From positions 1-61,951 of the forward strand of contig CALROG020000022.1 in the NCBI GenBank assembly GCA_943369755.1: 61,951 bases of DNA, read 5' to 3'. The position numbers and the translations under genes were made by a program. The notes below the pieces were generated by a model. The model worked only from the letters and a program-made list of their open reading frames with translations, was not told the DNA's origin and did no database searches. Source of the DNA: CALROG01 sp943369755 (GTDB lineage: Bacteria > Pseudomonadota > Gammaproteobacteria > Burkholderiales > Burkholderiaceae_C). Below are positions 55,947 to 61,951 of this stretch, in pieces; the stretch's first letter is position 1; each line of letters begins with the position of its first letter.

Positions 55947-57185
55947 ATGAAGATTTACCGGGTTGGTGGTGCGGTCCGCGATGCCTTGCTGGGCTTGCCT
56001 GTGCGCGACCAGGACTGGGTGGTGGTGGGCACCACGCCCGAGGCATTGACGCGGCAAGGATTTTTGCCGGTGGGCAAGGACTTTCCGGTGTTTTTGCACC
56101 CCCAGACCAAAGAAGAATATGCGCTGGCCCGCACTGAGCGCAAGACCGCCCGCGGCTACCGCGGCTTCACGGTGCACGCCGCACCCGACGTAACGCTGGA
56201 CCAGGACCTGGCCCGACGCGACCTGACCATCAACGCCATGGCCCAGCCCGCAGGTGCAAGCGGCACTAGCGCGCTGATCGACCCGCACCACGGCCAGCGC
56301 GACCTGCAGGCCAGGGTGCTGCGCCATGTAGGCGACGCCTTTCGTGAAGACCCGGTGCGCATCCTGCGCCTGGCCCGCTTTGCAGCGCGCTTTGCCGACT
56401 TTTCAGTCGCCCCCGAGACCATGGCGCTGATGCGCCAGATGGTGGCCGACGGCGAGGCCAACGCGCTGGTGCCCGAGCGGGTCTGGCAAGAACTGGCGCG
56501 TGGCCTGATGGAGCCCAAGCCGTCGCGCATGTTCGAGGTGCTGCGCGAATGCGGCGCGCTACAGGTGCTGCTGCCCGAAGTGGCACGGCTTTGGGGCGTG
56601 CCGCAGCGCGCCGACTACCACCCGGAGATCGACACCGGCGTGCACCTGATGATGGTGCTGGACATGAGCGCGCGGCTGGCCGCGCCGCTGGCCGTGCGCT
56701 TTGCCTGCCTGGGCCACGACCTTGGCAAGGGCACCACCCCGGCCGACGTACTGCCGCGCCATATCGGCCACGAGGAACGCAGCGCCCGCCTGCTCAAAGG
56801 GGTGTGCGAGCGGCTGCGCGTGCCGGTGGACTGCCGCGAGCTGGGCGACGTGGTGGCGCGCGAGCACGGCAACATCCATCGCAGCGGTGAATTTGCCGCC
56901 GCCGCCCTGGTGCGGCTGCTGGAGCGCTGCGACGCGTTTCGCAAGCCGCAGCGCTTTGGCGAAGTGCTGTTGGCCTGCGAATGCGATGCCCGTGGCCGCC
57001 TGGGGCTGCAAGAGCAGGCCTACCCGCAGCGCCCGCGCTTGCTGGCGGCGCTTTCTGCCGCGCAAGCAGTTGCTACACATTTGATAGCAGCTCACGCAGA
57101 ATCTACAGGGGCTAGCGGCCAAAAGATCGGTGAAGCGATCCACGCCGCGCGGGTGGCGGCGGTGGCGCAGGTTTTGTCCGACTGA
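55947..57185 (+). CDS. cca: CCA tRNA nucleotidyltransferase with HD domain
   Basis: A 412-residue enzyme that adds or repairs the CCA end of tRNA. The head domain has GGAVRDALLGLPVRDQDWVV (catalytic DxD as DQD near residues 21-23), EYALARTERK and DLARRDLTINAMA. The C-terminal HD domain (CLGHDLGKGTTP, about residues 254-265) gives phosphatase/phosphodiesterase activity. A dispersed repeat is translated in frame near residues 375-391, just before the C-terminus, without breaking the frame. Confidence 0.95.
   Translation: MKIYRVGGAVRDALLGLPVRDQDWVVVGTTPEALTRQGFLPVGKDFPVFLHPQTKEEYALARTERKTARGYRGFTVHAAPDVTLDQDLARRDLTINAMAQPAGASGTSALIDPHHGQRDLQARVLRHVGDAFREDPVRILRLARFAARFADFSVAPETMALMRQMVADGEANALVPERVWQELARGLMEPKPSRMFEVLRECGALQVLLPEVARLWGVPQRADYHPEIDTGVHLMMVLDMSARLAAPLAVRFACLGHDLGKGTTPADVLPRHIGHEERSARLLKGVCERLRVPVDCRELGDVVAREHGNIHRSGEFAAAALVRLLERCDAFRKPQRFGEVLLACECDARGRLGLQEQAYPQRPRLLAALSAAQAVATHLIAAHAESTGASGQKIGEAIHAARVAAVAQVLSD
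57069..57120 (+). repeat. Dispersed palindromic repeat, copy F (inside cca)
   Basis: Reads GTTGCTACACATTTGATAGC, AGCTCACGCAGAATC, then GGGGCTAGCGGCC. It matches copies B and E in layout and direction but lies within the cca coding sequence, encoding roughly VATHLIAAHAESTGASG. Confidence 0.6.
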
Positions 57186-57244
57186 GCTGGCAGGTTGTTC
57201 GGCCCACCCCCTTGTGTTTGTCCGGGCATTTGCGATGATGGCCC

Positions 57245-57649
57245 ATGACCCAGCCGCGCAACTACTTCAACCGCCGCCTGGCCGATGGCGTGCGCAAGGT
57301 GGGGTTTCGCAAGTGGTACGAGCGGGAGCTGCTCTCAAGCCATGCCCACATGGTGCTGGCCCTGCTGGCGACGATTGCGCTGCTGGCCAGTTTTGAGGCG
57401 TTTCGCGGCGGGTCGGTCTCTGAAAAGCTGGCGGACGTGGTGTTTATCGTGGTCTGCGCCGCCATTACCCTGTGGGCGCTGCGGCGCTACCTGTACCTGT
57501 TGATGCATGCCGAGGTGGTGGCCAACCAGGCCAACTGCCCCACCTGCGCCGAATACGGGCGCTTTGACGTGGTCGGCGAAGACCGGCCCCAATTGCTGAC
57601 CAGGGTGTGTTGCCGCAAATGCGCCGGTGTCTGGCAGATTGAAGAATAA
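57245..57649 (+). CDS. Small membrane protein with a C-terminal zinc-ribbon-like motif
   Basis: A 134-residue protein of unknown function. Two membrane helices (about 37-54 and 66-85) are followed by CPTCAEYGRF and CCRKCAGVW, a CxxC...CxxC arrangement (about residues 98-130) that fits a zinc ribbon. No other motif. It lies 59 bp after cca in the same direction and convergent with the DUF2905 gene. Confidence 0.75.
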   Translation: MTQPRNYFNRRLADGVRKVGFRKWYERELLSSHAHMVLALLATIALLASFEAFRGGSVSEKLADVVFIVVCAAITLWALRRYLYLLMHAEVVANQANCPTCAEYGRFDVVGEDRPQLLTRVCCRKCAGVWQIEE

Positions 57650-57672
57650 GGGCCCGCAGGCTACCCGCCGCC

Positions 57673-57867
57673 TCAGACAAAGCGGGAGATCGCCCCCGCC
57701 ACCAGGCTGAGCAGCACGGTGGAGGCCAGCGGAATGAACCACTCGCGGCCAAACAGCTTGAAGCGAAAGTCCCCGGGCAGCTTGCCCACCCCCAGCTTGC
57801 GCAGCATGGGCGTAAACCAGCTGATCAAAATCAGCGCCAGAAAGATGACGATCAGCCAGCGGAACAT
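57673..57867 (-). CDS. DUF2905 family small membrane protein
   Basis: A 64-residue protein with two membrane helices (about 4-22 and 46-62) and the DUF2905 centre KLPGDFRFKLFGREWFIPLAS. Function unknown. It starts 7 bp after the MidA-like gene stop, probably cotranscribed with it. The start at 57867 gives the usual length. Confidence 0.85.
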   Translation of the reverse strand: MFRWLIVIFLALILISWFTPMLRKLGVGKLPGDFRFKLFGREWFIPLASTVLLSLVAGAISRFV

Positions 57868-57874
57868 GGGGCCA

Positions 57875-59011
57875 TCATAGGGTGTGGCTGCGCTCGCCGG
57901 TGCTAAAGCCCAGCGGCTCCCAGGTGCTGCCGCGCGACAGCAGCAGCACTTTGAACAGCTCGCCCATTTCATGCTCGTTCACCAGCTTGAGCGCATTGGC
58001 GCGCTGCGCCATGTTGGCGGTTTCCAGCAAACCCGGCAGCCCGCAGTTCAACAAAAACCGCGCCTGGGTGGTGTAGCCCAACGTGGGCAGGCCGGCTTCT
58101 TGCGCGGCCAGCGCGATGCCGGTGAAGTTGACATGCGCGGTGATGTCTTTCAGCCCCAGGGCGGCCAGCGGGTTGCCGTCCGCACGGTGGCCCTGGTGGC
58201 ACATCAGCGTGCCCATGTGGCGCTGCGGGTGGTAGTACTCGGCCTCGGGAAAGCCGTAGTCAATGAACAGCGCCGCGCCCTGCGTCAGCCGGTCGGCCAG
58301 GGTACGCATGAAGGCCTCGGCCTGGGGGTGGATCTCGCTCAGGTAATCATGCGGGCCGTCAATTTCAACCGGCGGGCGCAGGGCGGTGGGCTGGTCGACC
58401 CAGCAAAGGCCTTCAGCGGGCTCAGGCAAAACGGAACCCAACCGTTCGGGCTGAGCTTGTCGAAGCCCCACACCCCGCTCATGCCACACCCCGCCCACGC
58501 GCGCCAGCAGTTTCACCGGCATGGCGTCCAGCACTTCGTTGCCCACCACCACGCCCTGCATGGCGTCGGGCAGTTCGCTGACCCAGCGCACGCGGTCACC
58601 GTAAGCGGCCAGCGCCTGCTGCTGGCGGGCCCGCAAGCTGCCAGACAAATCCACAATCGTGTAGCGCGCCAACCGCTCGCCCAAAGTGCCCAAAAGCTGA
58701 GTGGCCAGCGCGCCGGAACCGGCACCAAATTCCCACACCTCGCGGGTGCCGGTCGCGTCCAGCGCCTGGGCCACCTGCGCGGCAAGGGCCTGGCCAAACA
58801 GCGGCGAAAGCTCTGGCGCGGTCACGAAGTCGCTGCCCGACTGGGGCATCAGCCCGAACTTGCGCGACCCGTTGGCGTAATAACCCAGCCCCGGCGCATA
58901 CAGCGCCAGCGCCATGAAGCGGTCAAACGGCAGCCAGCCGCCAGCCTGCGCAATAGCGCGCTGCACCAGCCGGGCCAGCGCACTCGTTAAACTGGTTGCA
59001 TCTGTTGTCAC
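57875..59011 (-). CDS. MidA/NDUFAF7-like SAM-dependent methyltransferase
   Basis: A 378-residue methyltransferase of the family whose mitochondrial member NDUFAF7 methylates an arginine of complex I. Marks: LYAPGLGYYANGSRKFG, SGSDFVTAPELSPLFGQALA, the SAM site WEFGAGSGALATQLL, GNEVLDAMPV and LFIDYGFPEAEYYHPQRH. Start set at the GTG 59011 (VTTDATSLTSALARL), since the frame further up is antisense to the FolM-like gene. A REP-like palindrome is translated within the protein at about residues 181-200 (GLRQAQPERLG...). Confidence 0.85.
   Translation of the reverse strand: MTTDATSLTSALARLVQRAIAQAGGWLPFDRFMALALYAPGLGYYANGSRKFGLMPQSGSDFVTAPELSPLFGQALAAQVAQALDATGTREVWEFGAGSGALATQLLGTLGERLARYTIVDLSGSLRARQQQALAAYGDRVRWVSELPDAMQGVVVGNEVLDAMPVKLLARVGGVWHERGVGLRQAQPERLGSVLPEPAEGLCWVDQPTALRPPVEIDGPHDYLSEIHPQAEAFMRTLADRLTQGAALFIDYGFPEAEYYHPQRHMGTLMCHQGHRADGNPLAALGLKDITAHVNFTGIALAAQEAGLPTLGYTTQARFLLNCGLPGLLETANMAQRANALKLVNEHEMGELFKVLLLSRGSTWEPLGFSTGERSHTL
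58411..58469. repeat. REP-like double palindrome inside the methyltransferase gene
   Basis: CCTTCAGCGGGCTCAGGCAA at one end and an inverted relative ending GCTGAGCTTGTCGAAGCCC at the other share GCTCAG and ACGG words, giving a BIME-like pair. This is a well-known type of intergenic REP found in many Proteobacteria. Here it is translated in frame on the minus strand. Confidence 0.7.
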
Positions 59012-59029
59012 CCGCAGGATTGTCCCCGA

Positions 59030-59794
59030 ATGTCCCCCACCCACCCCCGCACCGTGCTGGTGACAGGTGCCGCCCGTCGGCTGGGCCGCGAGATTGCGCT
59101 GGCGCTGGCCGCAGGCGGCTGGCGGGTGGCCGTGCACTACCGCGGCTCACAGGAAGATGCTACAAAAACTGTAGCGGGTTGCGAAGCATTGACGCGGGGT
59201 GCAGCCGCATTTCAGGCTGATCTGGGGGATGAAGCTGCCGCCCGTGCGTTGCTGCCAAAGGTGGTAGCGCATATGGGCACGGTGGACGCCGTGGTCAACA
59301 ATGCCTCGGTTTTTGAGCACGACACTGCGGGCAGCTTCAGCTTTGCCGCGCTGGACGCCCACCTGCGCACCAACACCGGTACCGCGGTGCTGCTGGCGCA
59401 GGCATTGCACGCCCACCTGGCCACGCGCGGTGCCAGCGGCGCGGTGGTGAACATGCTGGACCAGAAGTTGTGGAACCCCAACCCCGACTTCTTCAGCTAC
59501 ACCCTGTCCAAGGCCGCGCTGGAAGCGGCCAACACACTCATGGCCCAGGCATTTGCGCCCACACTGCGGGTGGTGGGCGTGGCCCCGGGGCTGACCCTGA
59601 CCAGCCACATGCTGAGCAACGACAAGTTTGAGGCGCTGCACAAGTTGTCGCCACTGGGCCGCTCTTCCACCGCGGCGGACGTGGCCACCACGGTGAAGTT
59701 TGCGCTGGAGAACAGCTCCATCACCGGCACCACGCTGCTGGTGGACGGCGGCCAGCATTTAATGAAGTTTGAGCGCGATTTTTCGTTAATGTAA
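59030..59794 (+). CDS. FolM-like short-chain dehydrogenase / pteridine reductase
   Basis: A 254-residue SDR: N-terminal VLVTGAARRLGREIALALA (NADPH loop, about residues 9-27), NNASVFEHD, and the catalytic YTLSK (about residue 161) preceded by MLDQKLWNPNPDFFS, as in FolM-like dihydrobiopterin/dihydrofolate reductases. It is followed by folB at 66 bp. A dispersed repeat is translated in the loop-helix region at residues about 43-63 (DATKTVAGCEALTRGAAAF), yet the frame stays open. Confidence 0.88.
   Translation: MSPTHPRTVLVTGAARRLGREIALALAAGGWRVAVHYRGSQEDATKTVAGCEALTRGAAAFQADLGDEAAARALLPKVVAHMGTVDAVVNNASVFEHDTAGSFSFAALDAHLRTNTGTAVLLAQALHAHLATRGASGAVVNMLDQKLWNPNPDFFSYTLSKAALEAANTLMAQAFAPTLRVVGVAPGLTLTSHMLSNDKFEALHKLSPLGRSSTAADVATTVKFALENSSITGTTLLVDGGQHLMKFERDFSLM
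59158..59218 (+). repeat. Dispersed palindromic repeat, copy G (inside the FolM-like gene)
   Basis: Reads TGCTACAAAAACTGTAGCGG, a spacer, then GCGGGGTGCAGCCGCATTTC. Same direction as copies B, E and F. It lies wholly in coding sequence. Confidence 0.65.
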
Positions 59795-59802
59795 GACTTT
59801 GC

Positions 59803-59842
59803 GGGACAGACCAGGAATTGCGCAGCAAGTCTGCTCTGTCCC
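59803..59842. other. Inverted repeat upstream of folB
   Basis: GGGACAGA and TCTGTCCC are perfect inverted copies 24 bp apart, filling most of the 65-bp gap between the FolM-like gene and folB. It resembles ends of small RAYT-linked palindromes and could fold into a weak stem. Confidence 0.4.
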
Positions 59843-59859
59843 CAACTGGCTAGGAATCT

Positions 59860-60228
59860 ATGCTGAACAAAGGGACCCAAACCCTCACCCTCACCGGCCT
59901 GCGCTTTGACGCCAACCTGGGCATTCTGGACTTTGAAAAAACCGCGCCCCAGCCGATCCAGGTGGACGCCGAGCTGAACCTGGGCACCCAAGACCTGCGC
60001 CCGCGCGACGACGAGATCCACCATGTGCTGGACTACCGCAAAGTGCGCCAGATCATCATCGACGAATGCACCGCCGAGCATGTGAACCTGCTGGAAAGCC
60101 TGATCGGCAAACTCGCCGCCCGCCTGATGCTGCTGCCCGGCGTGCTGGGCGTGCGCGTGAAGATCGCCAAACTGGAGATTTTTGACGACTGCGAAGTGGC
60201 GATACGGGTGGAGACGGGGCAGTGGTAG
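59860..60228 (+). CDS. folB: Dihydroneopterin aldolase
   Basis: A 122-residue enzyme of folate synthesis. It has LTLTGLRFDANLGILDFEK at the N-terminus, LDYRKVRQIIIDECTAEHVNLLESLIGKLA in the middle (catalytic region) and VRVKIAKLEIFDDCEVAI at the end, all fitting FolB. The FolM-like gene lies just upstream, forming a small folate pair. Confidence 0.93.
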   Translation: MLNKGTQTLTLTGLRFDANLGILDFEKTAPQPIQVDAELNLGTQDLRPRDDEIHHVLDYRKVRQIIIDECTAEHVNLLESLIGKLAARLMLLPGVLGVRVKIAKLEIFDDCEVAIRVETGQW

Positions 60229-60257
60229 CGGCGACCAAGCGGCCGCCGTAAAACGCC

Positions 60258-61951
60258 TTACAAACCGTGCACCTTGCTGACCAGTCTGGAGAGCGCTGCG
60301 AAGCCGATCGGAGGAACGGTCAGCCAGGGCAGCGTGAACAAACGCTTTGCCAGCCCGCCCGTCATGCGTTCCATCTGCTTGCGCTCACCCGCGAGACGCG
60401 CGGACAGCAGGGGGTCATCAGTGCCGGCCGCCAGCACGCTCTTGTTGAGCACCCAGGCGAAGGGCTCAATTTTTGCGCGACGAAGATCGTCTTGCAAGGC
60501 GGCAGCCTGCGAAACAGGTGTCACCTCGGGCAGGGTGACCAGGATGATCCTCGTGTAATTCGCGTCCTGCAGCCTCATCAGCGGCGTGACGACATGAGCC
60601 GAAGTGCGCCCTTCGAACTCGCGAGTCATTTGCCGGTGGTAGGCGCCTGTGGCGTCCATCAGCAACATGGAGTGCCCCGTGGGCGCGGTGTCAAGCACCA
60701 CGAACGCGCTTCGACCCTCGCTGACGATGCGCGAAAACGCGTGAAAGACCGCTACCTCCTCAGTGCAGGGCGATTGCAGGTCCTCCAGCAGCAGCGCTCG
60801 TTCAGCCGGGTCCAGCTCCGATGACCGGGCTGCCATGATCTTGTCGATGTAGCGTTGCGTTTCGACCTTAGGGTCGATCCGGCTCACCTTCAAGCCCGGC
60901 ACATCGCCGCTCAAGGTGCCCGCCAGGTGAGCCGCCGGATCGGTGGTGCTCAGGTGTACCGATTTTCCGCGTTGAACCAGGCCCAACGCCAACGCAGCAG
61001 CGACCGTCGTCTTGCCGACGCCACCCTTGCCCATCACCATGATCAAACCGTGGCCAGCCTCGGCAAGCTCGTCTGCCAAAGCGGCCAGGCCCGGGAGTCG
61101 CGCCGCATTGCGCCCCGTCTCAACGAGCTGCGGGGGGGTGGGGTCTGCGCCAGCCGCCAGCAGCGCCCGCAGCGCAGGCAGGCCAACCGTGTCAAAGGCT
61201 CGAAGCGGCACAAGATCCTGTGGCAGTGCGCGCAGTGAATCGGGCATGTCGTCCAGCGCCTGCTTGCCCAAATCCTCGATGGCGCTTGCCACTGCATCGG
61301 TTCGCCGGCTCGCATGGAATACCCCATTGATCGCCAGTCGCTGGTTATCCAGACCGAGTTCGTGCAACTCTTCCGATGTGCGTGCAGCTTCGGCGATAGC
61401 GCCCTTGTCAGGGCGTGTTACCAGAATCACCGTGGTTTTCTTGGGGTCACTCAACGCGTCAAAAGCCGCCTTGAACCGCACCTCCTGCATCTTCAACCCG
61501 GAATGCGGTCCGAGGCACGAGGCTCCCCTGTCGTTACCCTCCAGAAACCCTGTCCAGGCCTTGGGCAAACTGAGCAGGCGCAATGTGTGTCCTGTCGGTG
61601 CGGTGTCAAAGACGATGTGGTCGTAGTGCCCCGGGCCTTCAGCCAACAGGGAGGAAAACTCATCAAAGGATGCGATTTCGGTGGTGCAGGCACCCGACAA
61701 CTGCTCTCGCACGGTCGACCGCTCTTCTTCGCTGCTGTCAGCAGCCATCTGCGCCAAGACCCGCTGCCGATACGATTCGGCTGCCGTGTCGGGATCGATG
61801 TTAAGCACTGACAGGCCGGGCGCACCCGGCACGGGTACGGGCGTGTTGCGAAGCTCTATCCCCAACATTTCGTCCAGGTTCGACGCGGCATCAGTGCTGA
61901 CGAGCAACACCTTCTTGCCCGTATCCGCCAGAGTCAGCGCCGCTGCCGTTG
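60258..61951 (-). CDS. arsA: ArsA-type arsenite-transporting ATPase (partial, N-terminus outside window)
   Basis: At least 564 residues of a tandem P-loop ATPase; the start lies beyond the window edge. The visible first half has VSTDAASNLDEML and DTAPTGHTLRL; the second has a full P-loop GKGGVGKTT, TTDPAAHL and DTAPTGHSMLL. Three cysteines correspond to the As(III)/Sb(III) sites of E. coli ArsA: LSGACTTEIASF, GASCLGPHSG and LQSPCTEEVAVF. ArsA drives arsenite export with the ArsB pump. The partner genes arsB and arsD would be upstream, outside. It converges with folB. Confidence 0.92.
   Translation of the reverse strand, partial: TAAALTLADTGKKVLLVSTDAASNLDEMLGIELRNTPVPVPGAPGLSVLNIDPDTAAESYRQRVLAQMAADSSEEERSTVREQLSGACTTEIASFDEFSSLLAEGPGHYDHIVFDTAPTGHTLRLLSLPKAWTGFLEGNDRGASCLGPHSGLKMQEVRFKAAFDALSDPKKTTVILVTRPDKGAIAEAARTSEELHELGLDNQRLAINGVFHASRRTDAVASAIEDLGKQALDDMPDSLRALPQDLVPLRAFDTVGLPALRALLAAGADPTPPQLVETGRNAARLPGLAALADELAEAGHGLIMVMGKGGVGKTTVAAALALGLVQRGKSVHLSTTDPAAHLAGTLSGDVPGLKVSRIDPKVETQRYIDKIMAARSSELDPAERALLLEDLQSPCTEEVAVFHAFSRIVSEGRSAFVVLDTAPTGHSMLLMDATGAYHRQMTREFEGRTSAHVVTPLMRLQDANYTRIILVTLPEVTPVSQAAALQDDLRRAKIEPFAWVLNKSVLAAGTDDPLLSARLAGERKQMERMTGGLAKRLFTLPWLTVPPIGFAALSRLVSKVHGL

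Noticed and set aside
15334..59218. CRISPR array
   Set aside because: The repeats are single, far apart, and in both directions, with no spacer series and no cas genes.

Overview
The window reads as a stretch of core chromosome from a betaproteobacterium of the order Burkholderiales, most likely family Comamonadaceae (Rhodoferax/Polaromonas-like). The evidence is gene order and family make-up: a Burkholderiales-type mla cluster (mlaFEDA, mlaC, mlaB, then a second ABC ATPase), pilMNOPQ followed by aroK-aroB-dgt, the engB / cytochrome c4 / resB-ccsB / msrPQ run, cyaY-lptM-lysA, and tandem LpxL-type acyltransferases divergent from metK. The sequence is GC-rich by eye and dense with genes. I saw no tRNA, rRNA, CRISPR array or prophage. 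The genus is inferred, not proven.

Layout. 1-4338 (minus): retrograde phospholipid transport genes of the Mla system plus the start of an ABC ATPase. 4432-10650 (minus): gltD and gltB, glutamate synthase. 10717-11577: a compact RAYT-type mobile element with perfect 23-bp palindromic ends, wedged between gltB and a methyltransferase whose last codons it supplies. 11549-15316 (minus): methyltransferase, DUF1415 protein, MFS transporter and dGTPase-like gene. 15386-24101 (minus): aroB, aroK, a large Ig-like/EF-hand lipoprotein gene and pilQPONM. 24340-28606: ponA (plus), cyaY (minus), lptM-lysA (plus). 28619-34488 (minus): msrQ, msrP, ccsB, resB and cytochrome c4. 34567-36222 (plus): engB and an alpha/beta hydrolase. 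36216-37915 (minus): two LpxL-type acyltransferases. 37934-39230 (plus): a SAM-II-like riboswitch and metK. 39370-42633 (minus): an exported protein, a broken RCC1-like gene and glmS. 42770-49802: Lrp regulator, glmU, DUF6279 lipoprotein, an unusual metallo-beta-lactamase-fold protein, gluconokinase, TetR, TfoX-like, DUF2917 and LysR genes. 49830-60228: ppk2, 5-formyl-THF cyclo-ligase, soluble lytic transglycosylase, NDUFA9-like, GST, tautomerase, cca, small membrane proteins, a MidA-like methyltransferase, a FolM-like reductase and folB. 60258-end (minus): a double-domain ArsA ATPase cut by the window edge.

The genes are mainly envelope maintenance (mla, lpxL, lptM, ponA, slt, glmS/glmU), type IV pilus assembly, cytochrome c maturation and periplasmic methionine-sulfoxide repair, amino-acid and cofactor biosynthesis (gltBD, aroBK, lysA, metK, fol) and housekeeping RNA/ribosome functions (cca, engB).

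The least ordinary content is non-coding or small-scale. A dispersed palindromic repeat of about 50-65 bp occurs at least seven times; two copies lie in frame inside cca and the FolM-like gene, one forms the C-terminus of msrQ, and one abuts a start codon. A separate REP-like palindrome is translated inside the MidA-like gene. A SAM-II-like leader with a possible switching helix precedes metK. An Ig/EF-hand lipoprotein gene lies in the pilus operon. A metallo-beta-lactamase-fold protein lacks two of the usual metal ligands.
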